In this document: piece after piece, positions 1 through 7,794 of the stretch | Numbering within the stretch: the first letter of the stretch is position 1 | Layout of the letters: the number at the start of each line of letters is the position of its first letter | From: Acidiferrobacterales bacterium | GTDB lineage: Bacteria > Pseudomonadota > Gammaproteobacteria > Acidiferrobacterales > Sulfurifustaceae | Assembly (NCBI GenBank): GCA_919902095.1 | Contig: CAKKQL010000153.1 | Coordinates: 1 to 11,744, forward strand | Direction: 5' to 3' | Length of the DNA: 11,744 bases | Program-made: the position numbers and the translations under genes | The notes under the pieces: generated by a model | What the model saw: only the letters and a program-made list of their open reading frames with translations | Told to the model about the DNA's origin: nothing | Database searches by the model: none

Positions 1-278
1 ACGACATCGCGTTATTGCTCGGGCTGCCGGGCAAGATGGGCCACAGCGGGGCGGAGGTGTGGGAACAGTTCCAGCAGGGCAACCTCGAGGGTATTCGCAA
101 TTACTGCGAAACCGACGTGCTCAATACCTATCTCGTCTATCTGCGCTACGAACTCATGCGCGGCAACCTCGACGATGCCGGTTACCGGCGCGAGACGAAG
201 CTCGTGCGCGACACGCTCGCGGCCACCAACCGGCCGCACCTGAATGCCTTCCTCGCCGCCTGGCCGGATGCGCGCTGA
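1..278 (+). CDS. 3'-5' exonuclease, PolB-type exonuclease-domain family (3' end only)
   Basis: This frame is open from the left edge (first full codon at 3) to TGA at 276-278, so only about the last 91 residues are present. The visible part contains GLPGKMGHSG followed by YCETDVLNTYLVYLRY. The tyrosine and aspartate of YCETD match the third exonuclease motif (YxxxD) of the RNase H-like 3'-5' exonucleases related to the proofreading domain of DNA polymerase B (DNA_pol_B_exo2 family). By family, the protein would remove nucleotides from 3' DNA ends using two metal ions. Its role in the cell is not established here. The first two metal-binding motifs lie upstream of the window and cannot be checked. 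rlmD starts within or just after its stop, which suggests co-transcription. Confidence 0.8.
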   Translation, partial: DIALLLGLPGKMGHSGAEVWEQFQQGNLEGIRNYCETDVLNTYLVYLRYELMRGNLDDAGYRRETKLVRDTLAATNRPHLNAFLAAWPDAR

Positions 279-294
279 AACGGTTCCGCGCCCG

Positions 295-1692
295 ATGCAC
301 GCCTCGCCGAACAACGATTCCCGCGCTGGCACGCGCCCGGCCGACGTCGCCGAGGCGCGTATCGAGTCCCTCAACTACGATGGCCGCGGGGTAGGGCGCG
401 TCAACGGCAAGGTCGTGTTCATCGACGGCGCGCTGCCGGGCGAAACCGTCCGTCTCCGCTATCTCAGCCGCCACCGCAACTACGACAGCGGCGCGGTGCA
501 GGAAATTCTGGTATCGAGCCCGGACCGGGTGACCCCACCGTGTCCGCACTACGGCGTCTGTGGCGGTTGCAGCCTGCAGCACCTGCGCCCCGAGGCTCAG
601 ATCGGCGCCAAGCAACAAGTATTGGCGGAGCAATTGACGCGTATCGGAAAGGTGGCGCCGGAAACCTGGCTGCCGCCGCTGACCGGCCCGGTCTGGGGCT
701 ATCGCCGGCGCGCGCGCCTCGGTGTGCGGCTGCTATCGAAGTCGGGCGGCGTGGTGATCGGCTTCCGCGAGCGGCGTAAAAGCCACATCGCCAACCTCGA
801 CACCTGCCCGGTGCTCGAACCGAAAATCTCCTCGCTGCTGCCGGCCTTGCGCGGTCTCATCGCCGGGCTGTCGTGCCCCGATCGCATCCCGCAAGTCGAA
901 ATCGCCGCCGGCGACAATTTCGCTCCTGGCGAAATTGGGCGCGCCGGAGATGGTGCGCCGCACCATGCCACCGCGCTGGTGTTCCGGCATCTCGCGCCGC
1001 TGACAGAAACCGACCGCGCGCAATTGCGTGGTTTCGGCGCGCGCCACGACTTGCAGATCCAGCTTCAGGGCGATGGTCCGGAATCGCTGCTGCCGTTGTG
1101 GCCGGAGCAAGCCGAGCCGCTGCACTACGACTTGCCCGAGTACGACGTCAGCCTGCGCTTCCGGCCGACGGATTTCATCCAGGCGAACGGCGCGCTCAAC
1201 CAGCGCCTGGTGCACCAGGCGCTCGAACTGCTGGACCTGAAAGCCGGCGACCGGGTGCTCGACCTTTTCTGCGGGCTCGGCAACTTCACATTGCCCCTGG
1301 CGCGCACCGCGGGTCAGGTGCTCGGCATCGAAGCAGACGCCGATCTCGTGAGTGGTGCGCGTCGCAATGCCGAGCGCAACGGCCTAGCCAACGCCGAATT
1401 CCGCCAGGCGGACCTCTATGCCACCGAATCCGCCGCTGCCCCGTGGGGCGATTTCGCGTTTAACAAACTGCTGCTCGACCCGCCGCGCGACGGCGCGATG
1501 GAAATCATCAAGCGCCTGCCGGCGCCGGGGGCGGAACGCATTGTCTATGTCTCGTGCTACCCGGCAACGCTCGCGCGCGACGCCCAGCACCTGGTGCGCG
1601 TACACGGTTACCGTTTTGCCGCCGCCGGCGTGCTGGACATGTTCCCGCACACCAGCCACGTCGAGTCCATGGCGCTGTTCGTCCGCCCATGA
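295..1692 (+). CDS. rlmD: 23S rRNA (uracil(1939)-C(5))-methyltransferase RlmD
   Basis: This SAM-dependent enzyme makes 5-methyluridine at the position equivalent to U1939 of E. coli 23S rRNA. Numbered from the ATG at 295 (465 aa), an N-terminal TRAM RNA-binding domain covers about residues 20-75. Cysteines 83, 89, 92 (CPHYGVCGGC) and 171 are placed to hold the 4Fe-4S cluster. FIQAN at 294-298, VLDLFCGLGNFTLPLA at 321-336 (SAM binding), LDPPR at 394-398 and YVSCYP around the nucleophile C421 are the TrmA/RlmD catalytic signatures. SHVES near the end carries the likely general base E457. E. coli RlmD is 433 aa. The start is uncertain: in-frame ATGs at 244 and 268 overlap the upstream gene, none of the three has a good Shine-Dalgarno, and 295 is the only one that clears the stop. 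The 3' end overlaps the next gene in ATGA. Confidence 0.93.
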   Translation: MHASPNNDSRAGTRPADVAEARIESLNYDGRGVGRVNGKVVFIDGALPGETVRLRYLSRHRNYDSGAVQEILVSSPDRVTPPCPHYGVCGGCSLQHLRPEAQIGAKQQVLAEQLTRIGKVAPETWLPPLTGPVWGYRRRARLGVRLLSKSGGVVIGFRERRKSHIANLDTCPVLEPKISSLLPALRGLIAGLSCPDRIPQVEIAAGDNFAPGEIGRAGDGAPHHATALVFRHLAPLTETDRAQLRGFGARHDLQIQLQGDGPESLLPLWPEQAEPLHYDLPEYDVSLRFRPTDFIQANGALNQRLVHQALELLDLKAGDRVLDLFCGLGNFTLPLARTAGQVLGIEADADLVSGARRNAERNGLANAEFRQADLYATESAAAPWGDFAFNKLLLDPPRDGAMEIIKRLPAPGAERIVYVSCYPATLARDAQHLVRVHGYRFAAAGVLDMFPHTSHVESMALFVRP

Positions 1693-2189
1693 CCCGTATC
1701 GTGCCGGATTACCACATCGAAGTAGACGTCCCGACGCAGACACTGACGGTGCGCGACCGCGCCGGGCATGAGGTCATGCGCACGCGCGTGGCGACCGCGC
1801 GCAAGGGCGTGGGCGAACGGCGGGGGAGCGAACAGACACCGCGCGGCGAGCACGTGATCCGCGCCAAGATCGGCGCCGGCCAGCCGCCCAACGCCGTGCT
1901 GATCTCGCGCCGCCCGACCGGCGAGATTTATTCACCCGCGCTGCGTGCCGCCTTTCCGGAGCGCGACTGGATCCTCACGCGCATCCTCTGGCTCGGCGGG
2001 CTCGAACGCGGCCGCAACCGCCTGGGCGAGGTCGATACCATGCAGCGTTACATTTATATCCATGGCTGTCCGGACGAGGACCCGATGGGCGTGCCGGGCT
2101 CGCGCGGCTGCGTGAAGATGCGCAACCGCGACATCGTCCATCTCTTCGACCTGGTGCCGGCCGGCACCCGCGTGACTATTCGGGGCTGA
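1689..2189 (+). CDS. L,D-transpeptidase-like YkuD-domain protein without signal peptide
   Basis: The 166-residue product carries the YkuD catalytic signature: IHGCP (His125) followed by [11 protein letters not shown], with Ser138, Gly140 and the nucleophile Cys141. Family members use this cysteine to make 3-3 peptidoglycan crosslinks or to attach proteins to peptidoglycan in the periplasm. The start is fixed by ATGA overlap with the rlmD stop (1689-1692), which indicates translational coupling. nagZ, a muropeptide-recycling enzyme, starts 2 nt after its stop, supporting a cell-wall role. The N-terminus ([14 protein letters not shown]) is polar and runs straight into the beta-rich catalytic fold. 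There is no signal peptide or membrane anchor, so how it would reach the periplasm, or whether it acts on cytoplasmic muropeptides, is open. The family call is firm and the physiological substrate is not. Confidence 0.87.
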   Translation: MTRIVPDYHIEVDVPTQTLTVRDRAGHEVMRTRVATARKGVGERRGSEQTPRGEHVIRAKIGAGQPPNAVLISRRPTGEIYSPALRAAFPERDWILTRILWLGGLERGRNRLGEVDTMQRYIYIHGCPDEDPMGVPGSRGCVKMRNRDIVHLFDLVPAGTRVTIRG

Positions 2190-2191
2190 CG

Positions 2192-3211
2192 ATGCCGCTC
2201 GGTCCGGTCATGCTCGATATTCCCGGCCCGGCGCTGACGCCCGCGGACCGCGAACGGCTGCGCCATCCGCTGGTGGGTGGTGTCATCCTGTTCACCCGCA
2301 ACTACGAATCGCCGGAGCAGATCGCGGCCCTGGTAAGCGCGATTCACGCCCTGCGCGAGCCACAGCTGCTGGTGGCGGTGGACCACGAAGGCGGGCGGGT
2401 GCAGCGATTCCGCGAGGGTTTCACGGCGCTCCCGCCGGCCCGCCACCTGGGGCAGATCTACGACGAAAATCCGCGACGCGCCAAACGGCTGGCCGAGGCC
2501 TGTGGCTGGCTGATGGCAACCGAACTGCGCGCCGTGGGCGTGGACTTCAGCTTCGCGCCGGTGCTCGACCTCGACCGCGGCGTGAGCCAGGTCATCGGCG
2601 ATCGGGCGTTCCATTCCAGCCCGGAAATCGTGGCGGACCTGGCCCATGCCACCATGCATGGCATGACCCAGGCCGGCATGGCAGCCACCGGCAAGCACTT
2701 CCCGGGCCACGGCGCGGTGGCTGCCGACTCGCACACCGCACTGCCGGTGGATGAACGGTCGCTCGCCGATATCCTGGCCGAAGACCTGGTGCCGTTCGAG
2801 CGCATGATTCACTACGGGCTGGCCGGCATCATGCCGGCGCACGTGGTCTATCCCAAAGTGGATACGCAACCGGCCGGATTTTCCCGCTTCTGGCTCAAGG
2901 AGATACTGCGCGAGCGGCTCGGTTTCCAGGGCGTCATCTTCAGCGACGACCTGTCCATGGAGGGCGCCAGGGGGGCGGGGGACGTGGTGGCGCGCGCCCG
3001 CGCGGCGCTTTCGGCCGGCTGCGACATGGCGCTCGTCTGCAATGACACCGCCGCGGCCGACCAACTGCTCGCCGGACTCGGCAAACACGACGATCCGGTA
3101 TCGAGCCTGCGGCTGGTGCGGCTGCACGGGCGGCATCCGGTCGCGCGCGCGCAACTTGCATCCGATCCGGCGTACCGCGAGGCGTTGCGGCTGGTGCGCA
3201 ACATCGCCTAA
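2192..3211 (+). CDS. nagZ: Beta-N-acetylhexosaminidase NagZ (glycoside hydrolase family 3)
   Basis: NagZ removes N-acetylglucosamine from the GlcNAc-anhydroMurNAc-peptides returned to the cytoplasm during peptidoglycan recycling. The 339-aa length is typical. Diagnostic motifs are [11 protein letters not shown] (63-73), KHFPGHG (168-174), DSHTALP with the catalytic His181, and [10 protein letters not shown] (250-259) holding the nucleophile, probably Asp252. No signal peptide is visible, which fits a cytoplasmic single-domain NagZ. The ATG lies 2 nt after the stop of the YkuD gene, so the two cell-wall genes are almost certainly co-transcribed with rlmD. In many Gram-negatives the anhydromuropeptides that NagZ produces also induce AmpC beta-lactamase; no ampC or ampR is in view. 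Confidence 0.96.
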   Translation: MPLGPVMLDIPGPALTPADRERLRHPLVGGVILFTRNYESPEQIAALVSAIHALREPQLLVAVDHEGGRVQRFREGFTALPPARHLGQIYDENPRRAKRLAEACGWLMATELRAVGVDFSFAPVLDLDRGVSQVIGDRAFHSSPEIVADLAHATMHGMTQAGMAATGKHFPGHGAVAADSHTALPVDERSLADILAEDLVPFERMIHYGLAGIMPAHVVYPKVDTQPAGFSRFWLKEILRERLGFQGVIFSDDLSMEGARGAGDVVARARAALSAGCDMALVCNDTAAADQLLAGLGKHDDPVSSLRLVRLHGRHPVARAQLASDPAYREALRLVRNIA

Positions 3212-3218
3212 AAAAATA

Positions 3219-3246
3219 TTGATTCGCGCGCCGGATGACCCATAAT
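3219..3246 (+). promoter_or_regulatory. Probable sigma70-type promoter of speD
   Basis: The 75-nt gap between nagZ and speD is AT-rich compared with its surroundings. TTGATT at 3219-3224 and CATAAT at 3241-3246 are separated by 16 nt and match the -35 and -10 consensus at 4/6 and 5/6. Transcription would begin near 3253, about 35 nt before the speD start, and would separate speD from the upstream cell-wall genes. Confidence 0.55.
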
Positions 3247-3286
3247 AATAGCTGAACCGTCCACGCCGTTTCCGAGGGTAAAAGCA

Positions 3287-4156
3287 TTGGATCTGTACCG
3301 GCCGCTCAAAAAGCTCAGGCTTGAAAGCTTCAACAATCTCACCAAGACCCTGAGCTTCAATATCTACGACATCTGCTACGCCCACACCGAGCAGGCCCAG
3401 AAGGAGTACATCAGCTACATCGACGAGGCCTACAACGCCGAGCGGCTGACCGCCATCCTCACCGAGGTGTCGCAGATCATCGGCGCGAATATCCTCAACA
3501 TCGCGCATCAGGACTACGACCCGCAGGGCGCGAGCGTTACTATGCTCATCTCCGAGCTGCCGCTGCAGGAAGAGCCGCTCAACCTGGAGGCGCCGGGACC
3601 GCTGACGAGCGCCGCTCATATCCGCAACCCGCAGACGAACCTCGAACTCGAACAGCCGCTCAAGGAGTCCGTGGTGGCGCACCTCGACAAGAGCCACATC
3701 ACGGTGCACACCTATCCGGAGTCGCACCCGGACAATGGCATCTCGACCTTCCGCGCCGACATCGACGTCTCGACCTGCGGCAAGATTTCGCCGCTGCGCG
3801 CCCTGAACTACCTGATTCACAAATTCGAGTCGGACATCGTCATCATCGACTACCGCGTGCGCGGTTTCACGCGCGACGTGAAGGGCACCAAGCACTACAT
3901 CGACCACAAGATCAATTCGGTCCAGAATTTCGTCGACAAGCAGACGCTCACGCACTACCAGGCGATGGACGTAAACGTCTACCAGGAAAACATCTTCCAC
4001 ACGAAGATGATGCTGAACGATTCCAAGCTCGACAATTATCTGTTCGGCGTGCGCGAGGCGGACCTGTCGGCGCAGGAAACCAAGGTCGTCACCCAACGCC
4101 TGAAGCACGAGATGGCGGAGATCTTCTACGGCACGAACGTCGTGCGCGTGAGCTGA
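3287..4156 (+). CDS. speD: S-adenosylmethionine decarboxylase proenzyme, long E. coli-type SpeD
   Basis: SpeD makes decarboxylated S-adenosylmethionine, the aminopropyl donor for spermidine synthesis. The proenzyme cuts itself between K135 and S136 in AHLDKSHI, turning the serine into the pyruvoyl cofactor. [20 protein letters not shown] (Cys164 equals E. coli Cys140), [15 protein letters not shown] and [13 protein letters not shown] match the E. coli protein almost word for word. The protein is 289 aa against 264. The extra length comes mainly from an insertion at about residues 106-125, just before the cleavage site. The start is TTG: no in-frame ATG precedes the conserved N-terminus, and GAGGG at 3274-3278 sits 8 nt upstream. 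No spermidine synthase gene is adjacent. Confidence 0.96.
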   Translation: MDLYRPLKKLRLESFNNLTKTLSFNIYDICYAHTEQAQKEYISYIDEAYNAERLTAILTEVSQIIGANILNIAHQDYDPQGASVTMLISELPLQEEPLNLEAPGPLTSAAHIRNPQTNLELEQPLKESVVAHLDKSHITVHTYPESHPDNGISTFRADIDVSTCGKISPLRALNYLIHKFESDIVIIDYRVRGFTRDVKGTKHYIDHKINSVQNFVDKQTLTHYQAMDVNVYQENIFHTKMMLNDSKLDNYLFGVREADLSAQETKVVTQRLKHEMAEIFYGTNVVRVS

Positions 4157-4200
4157 GCACCATTACTGCTTGCCGGCGACCCGCCGGCGGCGCATCGCTC

Positions 4201-4833
4201 GTGACCGCCTTCGATCCCGACTGTCGCCTGTGCCCCCGGCTGGCACGACATCTCGCACAGGTGCGACGCGATCATCCCGGCTATCACGCGCGGCCGGTGG
4301 CGCCCTTCGGTGACCGGCGCGCGCGCCTGCTGGTCGTCGGGCTCGCACCGGGTATGCACGGCGCCAATCGCACCGGTCGGCCGTTCACCGGCGACCATGC
4401 CGGCATCCTGCTGTACCGGACACTCCACAAATTCGGTTTTGCCAACCGGCCGGAAGCCGTCGCGCGCGCGGATGGGCTCAAGCTGAAGCGCTGTCGCATC
4501 ACCAACGCGGTCAAATGTCTGCCGCCGGACAACAAACCCACGCCGGCGGAGGCGCGTACCTGCCGCGTGTACCTCGAAAGCGAACTCAAGGCATTGAGCG
4601 CGGGCGCGGTGATACTCGCGCTCGGCGGTGTCGCGCATCAATCGGTTCTGCGTGCGCTGGCGCTCAAGCCGTCGGCCTATCCATTCGGCCACGGCGTTTG
4701 TTACCGCCTGCCGAACGGCCTGCAACTGCTGACCTCGTATCACTGCAGCCGCTACAACACCCAGACGCGTCGCCTGACGCCCGCCATGTTCGAGGCGGTC
4801 GTGCGTGAAGCCAAACGGCTGCTGGCAAAATGA
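4201..4833 (+). CDS. Uracil-DNA glycosylase, family 5 (UDGb)
   Basis: This base-excision repair enzyme removes uracil, and in studied family members also hypoxanthine and other deaminated bases, from DNA. The first motif, GLAPGMHGANRTGRPFTGD (47-65), is diagnostic of family 5, which lacks the polar catalytic residue found in family 1 and family 4 enzymes. TNAVKCLPP (101-109) and SYHCSRYNTQ (179-188, His181) complete the active site. Cysteines 8, 11, 106 and 121 fit the family's 4Fe-4S cluster. The 210-aa length is normal. The start is GTG at 4201, 44 nt after speD, with no strong Shine-Dalgarno. The stop overlaps the uvrC start in ATGA, so two DNA-repair genes are translationally coupled. An annotation pipeline might name it simply as a uracil-DNA glycosylase family protein. 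Confidence 0.92.
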   Translation: MTAFDPDCRLCPRLARHLAQVRRDHPGYHARPVAPFGDRRARLLVVGLAPGMHGANRTGRPFTGDHAGILLYRTLHKFGFANRPEAVARADGLKLKRCRITNAVKCLPPDNKPTPAEARTCRVYLESELKALSAGAVILALGGVAHQSVLRALALKPSAYPFGHGVCYRLPNGLQLLTSYHCSRYNTQTRRLTPAMFEAVVREAKRLLAK

Positions 4834-6671
4834 CGCTGGACGCCAAACCGTTGCTTGCCGGCCTGCCGACGGCCCCCGGCGTGTACCGCATGCTCGATAC
4901 GGACGGGCGGCTGCTGTACGTCGGCAAGGCGCGTAACCTGAAAAAACGGGTGGCGAGCTATTTCCGCGGGCGCGGCCTGACCCAGCGCATCCTGACCATG
5001 ATGGGCCAGGCGGCGGCCGTGGAGGTCACGGTGACGCACACGGAAACCGAGGCGCTGCTGCTCGAAAACAACCTCATCAAGTCGCAGCAACCGCGCTATA
5101 ACGTGCTGCTGCGCGACGACAAAAGTTACCCCTATATCTTCGTTTCGGATAGGCAGGAATTTCCGCGCATCGGCTTCCACCGCGGCCCCAAGCGCGAGCA
5201 GGGCAGGTACTTCGGCCCGTATCCCTCGGCGTCGGCGGTACGCGAGAGCCTGAGCCTCATGCAGAAGATATTTCCGGTGCGCCAGTGCGAGGACAGCTTC
5301 TTCCGCAACCGCTCGCGCCCGTGCCTGCAACACCAGATCAAGCGCTGCACGGCGCCCTGTGTCGGCCTCATCAGTCGCGAGCACTACCGCGAGGACGTGC
5401 ATCACGCCATTCTGTTTCTCGAAGGCCGTACCCGCGACGTCGTCGACGACATGGTGCGGAAGATGGAACAGGCGTCGGCGCGGCGCGATTACGAGGCCGC
5501 GGCGCTTTACCGCGACCGGGTGGCGGCCCTCAAGCGTACCCAGGAGCGCCAGTACGTGAATGTCGAAGGCGGCGACGCCGACGTGCTCGCGGTCGCGGTA
5601 GCGCCCACCGCCGTGTGTATCGAGGCGAGCTTCATCCGCGCCGGCCTCGGACTCGGCAACAAGACCTATTATCCAAAGGCCAGCGCCGGGACGCCGGCCG
5701 AAGAGGTGCTGGCGGCATTCATCTCGCAGCATTATCTGGGCGCCGGCGGGGCCGACACCCATACCGTGCCGGCACGCATCTACCTGGGTCAGCCGCTGGC
5801 TGGCGATGACCGCCGTTTTCTGGAGCGTGCCCTGCGCGAGCAGGCCGGCCATCGCGTGGCGCTCGTCGTTCCGCGCCAAGGGGCGCCGAAACGCTGGGTA
5901 CGCATGGCCGGCATCAACGCCGACGACGCATTGCGCCGCATGCTTGCCGACAAGACCAGTCTGCGTGCCCGCTTCGAGGCGTTACGCACGGCGCTCAGAC
6001 TCGAGGCGATGCCGGCGCGTGTCGAGTGCTTCGACATCAGCCACACCGGTGGCGAGGCGCCGGTCGCGGCCTGCGTCGTGTTCGACCTCGACGGGCCGGT
6101 GAAGTCGGACTACCGGCGCTTCAACATCGAAGGTGTCACACCGGGCGACGACTACGGCGCGCTGCGCCAGGCGCTCGAGCGGCGCTATCGCCGTCTCAAG
6201 GAAGGCGAGGGCAAGCTCCCCGACCTGCTCCTCATCGACGGCGGCAAGGGGCAGGTGGGTATCGCCCGCGACGTGCTGGAGGAACTCCAGGTCGAGGGTG
6301 TGCGACTCGTCGGTGTGGCCAAGGGCCGCGAACGCCGCCCGGGCAAGGAACAGCTTTTCTTGTCCGGCTCCCGCCGGCCCACTATACTGCCTGCGGATTC
6401 CGCGGCGCTGCACCTGATCCAGCAGATCCGCGACGAGGCGCACCGCTTCGCCATCACCGGTCATCGTCTGCGGCGGGGCAAGGCGCGCCGGGAATCGCTG
6501 CTCGAGCGCATCCCCGGTATCGGCGACAAGCGTCGCCAGCTTCTGCTCAAGAGTTTCGGGGGCCTGCGGGAGGTGGCGCGGGCCGGGGTGGATGATCTGG
6601 TTCGGGTGCCCGGTATCAGCCGCGAGCTGGCGCAGCGAATCTACGACGGGTTCCACGAACAGGAACGCTAA
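4830..6671 (+). CDS. uvrC: Excinuclease ABC subunit C (UvrC)
   Basis: UvrC makes both incisions around a DNA lesion marked by UvrA and UvrB in nucleotide excision repair. At 613 aa it is full length (E. coli 610). The N-terminal GIY-YIG nuclease spans about 10-95, with GVYRML, LLYVGKARNLKKR and catalytic Glu79 in ALLLENN. A cysteine set at 153, 165, 173 and 177 matches the reported 4Fe-4S site. The UVR motif that binds UvrB is at about 203-238. The RNase H-like 5' nuclease follows, with Asp402 (FDISHTGGE), Asp441, Asp470 (LLIDGGKGQ) and His538 (DEAHRFAI). Two helix-hairpin-helix motifs (IPGIGDKRR, VPGISREL) close the protein. The ATG overlaps the upstream glycosylase stop by 4 nt; pgsA follows after 2 nt. 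Confidence 0.98.
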   Translation: MTLDAKPLLAGLPTAPGVYRMLDTDGRLLYVGKARNLKKRVASYFRGRGLTQRILTMMGQAAAVEVTVTHTETEALLLENNLIKSQQPRYNVLLRDDKSYPYIFVSDRQEFPRIGFHRGPKREQGRYFGPYPSASAVRESLSLMQKIFPVRQCEDSFFRNRSRPCLQHQIKRCTAPCVGLISREHYREDVHHAILFLEGRTRDVVDDMVRKMEQASARRDYEAAALYRDRVAALKRTQERQYVNVEGGDADVLAVAVAPTAVCIEASFIRAGLGLGNKTYYPKASAGTPAEEVLAAFISQHYLGAGGADTHTVPARIYLGQPLAGDDRRFLERALREQAGHRVALVVPRQGAPKRWVRMAGINADDALRRMLADKTSLRARFEALRTALRLEAMPARVECFDISHTGGEAPVAACVVFDLDGPVKSDYRRFNIEGVTPGDDYGALRQALERRYRRLKEGEGKLPDLLLIDGGKGQVGIARDVLEELQVEGVRLVGVAKGRERRPGKEQLFLSGSRRPTILPADSAALHLIQQIRDEAHRFAITGHRLRRGKARRESLLERIPGIGDKRRQLLLKSFGGLREVARAGVDDLVRVPGISRELAQRIYDGFHEQER

Positions 6672-6673
6672 AT

Positions 6674-7267
6674 ATGATATGGAATGCACCTAACGCGCTG
6701 ACCCTGCTGCGGCTCGTGCTGATTCCGTTGTTTGTCATTGCCTATTATTGGCCGCGGGGGTGGGGGCGGGAGCTGGCGACCGTGCTTTTCATACTGGCGG
6801 CGATCACCGACTGGCTGGACGGCTACCTGGCCCGCAAACTCGAGCAACATTCCCATTTCGGCGCCTTCCTCGACCCGGTCGCCGACAAGCTGATGATTGC
6901 GGCGGCATTGGTCATGCTGGTTTCGGACCCGAATGTCCTCGCCTATGTATATGATGTGCGCCTGTTCGAGGTTGTGGTCATCGTCATTCTGGGGCGCGAG
7001 ATTACGGTCTCGGCGCTGCGGGAATGGATGGCGGAGGTGGGCAAGCGCTCGCACGTCGCCGTTTCCTTCATTGGCAAGATCAAGACCACCTCGCAGATGC
7101 TGGCGATCCCGTTCCTGCTGTGGCGCCACAAAATCGGCTCGATACCCGTCTTCCAGATCGGAGAGATCTTGCTGTATCTGGCGGCGGGCCTGACGCTCTG
7201 GTCCATGGTGGTCTACCTGCGGGCCGCCTGGCCGAGCCTCGTCCAGACCGGCCACCCACGCCAGTAA
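6674..7267 (+). CDS. pgsA: CDP-diacylglycerol--glycerol-3-phosphate 3-phosphatidyltransferase PgsA
   Basis: PgsA is an inner-membrane enzyme that makes phosphatidylglycerophosphate, the committed step to phosphatidylglycerol and cardiolipin. The CDP-alcohol phosphatidyltransferase signature DxxDGxxARx8GxxxDxxxD is complete, with Asp46, Asp49, Gly50, Ala53, Arg54, Gly63, Asp67 and Asp71. NAPNALTLLRLVLIPLF at the N-terminus is characteristic, and several hydrophobic segments follow. The length of 197 aa is slightly above E. coli PgsA (182). AGGA at 6661-6664 lies 9 nt before the ATG, inside the end of uvrC, and the intergenic distance is 2 nt. A 6-bp hairpin follows the stop but has no T run. 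Confidence 0.96.
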   Translation: MIWNAPNALTLLRLVLIPLFVIAYYWPRGWGRELATVLFILAAITDWLDGYLARKLEQHSHFGAFLDPVADKLMIAAALVMLVSDPNVLAYVYDVRLFEVVVIVILGREITVSALREWMAEVGKRSHVAVSFIGKIKTTSQMLAIPFLLWRHKIGSIPVFQIGEILLYLAAGLTLWSMVVYLRAAWPSLVQTGHPRQ

Positions 7268-7284
7268 AAGCCGTCCCATCCGGC

Positions 7285-7313
7285 TTGAACCGGCCGCCGT
7301 GGACGCTTAGAAT
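7285..7313 (+). promoter_or_regulatory. Promoter of the tRNA Gly-Cys-Leu unit
   Basis: TTGAAC (7285-7290) and TAGAAT (7308-7313) are separated by the optimal 17 nt. The stretch after the -10, TGGCGG, is GC-rich, as in stringently controlled stable-RNA promoters. Transcription should start near 7320, just before the first tRNA at 7326. Confidence 0.75.
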
Positions 7314-7325
7314 TGGCGGTCTTAC

Positions 7326-7401
7326 GCGGGCGTAGCTCAGTTGGTAGAGCGCAACCTTGCCAAGGTTGAGGTCGAGGGTTCGAACCCCTTTGCCCGCTCC
7401 A
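7326..7401 (+). tRNA. glyW: tRNA-Gly (anticodon GCC)
   Basis: A complete cloverleaf folds here. The acceptor stem pairs GCGGGCG with TGCCCGC. The anticodon stem CAACC/GGTTG encloses the loop TTGCCAA, giving anticodon GCC. The T arm carries TTCGAAC, and the CCA end is encoded (7399-7401). By position after pgsA it corresponds to E. coli glyW. Confidence 0.97.
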
Positions 7402-7410
7402 TATCAAAGA

Positions 7411-7447
7411 AGGGGGAAGCGGAATGTCTGCTTTCCCTCTTTTTTTT
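7411..7447 (+). terminator. Terminator-like hairpin between tRNA-Gly and tRNA-Cys
   Basis: GGGGGAAGC (7412-7420) pairs with GCTTTCCCT (7430-7438) over 9 bp including two G-T pairs, with a 9-nt loop. A run of eight T follows at 7440-7447. This has the shape of a Rho-independent terminator but lies inside a presumed tRNA operon. It could attenuate expression of the downstream tRNAs or simply be a processing spacer. Confidence 0.6.
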
Positions 7448-7455
7448 ACTTTTTC

Positions 7456-7529
7456 GGCTGGGTTGCAGAATGGTTATGCAGCGGCCTGCAAAGCCGCGTA
7501 CGCCGGTTCGATTCCGGCCCCAGCCTCCA
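7456..7529 (+). tRNA. cysT: tRNA-Cys (anticodon GCA)
   Basis: The acceptor stem GGCTGGG pairs with CCCAGCC. The anticodon stem GCGGC/GCCGC holds the loop CTGCAAA, giving anticodon GCA. The T loop is TTCGATT and the CCA end is encoded (7527-7529). Its place between tRNA-Gly(GCC) and tRNA-Leu(UAA) matches E. coli cysT. Confidence 0.97.
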
Positions 7530-7580
7530 TTTTCCCGCGGTTCCGTTACACTCCCGTCCGGATAAACCGCTGACCCCACC

Positions 7581-7668
7581 GCCCGGGTGGCGGAATTGGT
7601 AGACGCAAGGGACTTAAAATCCCTCGGCCTAATTAGCCGTGCCGGTTCGAGTCCGGCCCTGGGCACCA
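7581..7668 (+). tRNA. leuZ: tRNA-Leu (anticodon TAA)
   Basis: This is an 88-nt class II tRNA with the long variable arm expected for leucine (around CGGCCTAATTAGCCG). The acceptor stem GCCCGGG pairs with CCTGGGC with one G-T pair. The anticodon stem AGGGA/TCCCT holds the loop CTTAAAA, giving anticodon TAA. The CCA end is encoded (7666-7668). The accessory toxin-antitoxin island begins directly downstream, and tRNA 3' ends are common integration sites, but no second copy of this 3' end is visible in the window. Confidence 0.97.
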
Positions 7669-7758
7669 CCTACATCTCCGCTGTTGAATATCCCGCGCCA
7701 CGTGCCTTCACTGACCTGCGTGATGTACGTCGAAGCAGGTGTCGGCCGCTGAATACAG

Positions 7759-7793
7759 TTGACCGTCACCACACTATGGCATAGCATGCCATA
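7759..7793 (+). promoter_or_regulatory. tumE-tumA promoter with overlapping 19-bp palindromic operator
   Basis: TTGACC (7759-7764) and TAGCAT (7782-7787) form a promoter with 17-nt spacing. A perfect inverted repeat, TATGGCAT-AGC-ATGCCATA (7775-7793), covers the -10 and ends 1 nt before the preferred tumE start at 7795. A repressor bound here, most simply the TumA antitoxin or the TumE-TumA complex, would block RNA polymerase. That binding is inferred. Confidence 0.6.
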
Positions 7794-7794
7794 T

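Noticed and set aside
2054..4108. Very long (684-codon) open frame on the minus strand.
   Set aside because: It lies antisense to nagZ and speD, whose motifs and lengths are unmistakable. Its arginine- and histidine-rich translation is the normal mirror of GC-rich coding DNA.
4172..4188. GCCGGC-GACCC-GCCGGC hairpin after speD as a terminator.
   Set aside because: There is no T run, and the arms are a common GC-rich palindrome in this genome background.
4752..5879. 375-codon minus-strand open frame antisense to uvrC.
   Set aside because: The + strand carries the complete GIY-YIG and UVR regions of UvrC. The minus frame has no recognisable domain.
7268..7286. Hairpin AAGCCG/CGGCTT after pgsA as a terminator.
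   Set aside because: The stem is only 6 bp, no T run follows, and it overlaps the -35 of the tRNA promoter.
7644..7668. tRNA-Leu 3' end as attL of an integrated element.
   Set aside because: No second copy of this sequence and no integrase gene are visible in the window, so no attachment site can be called.
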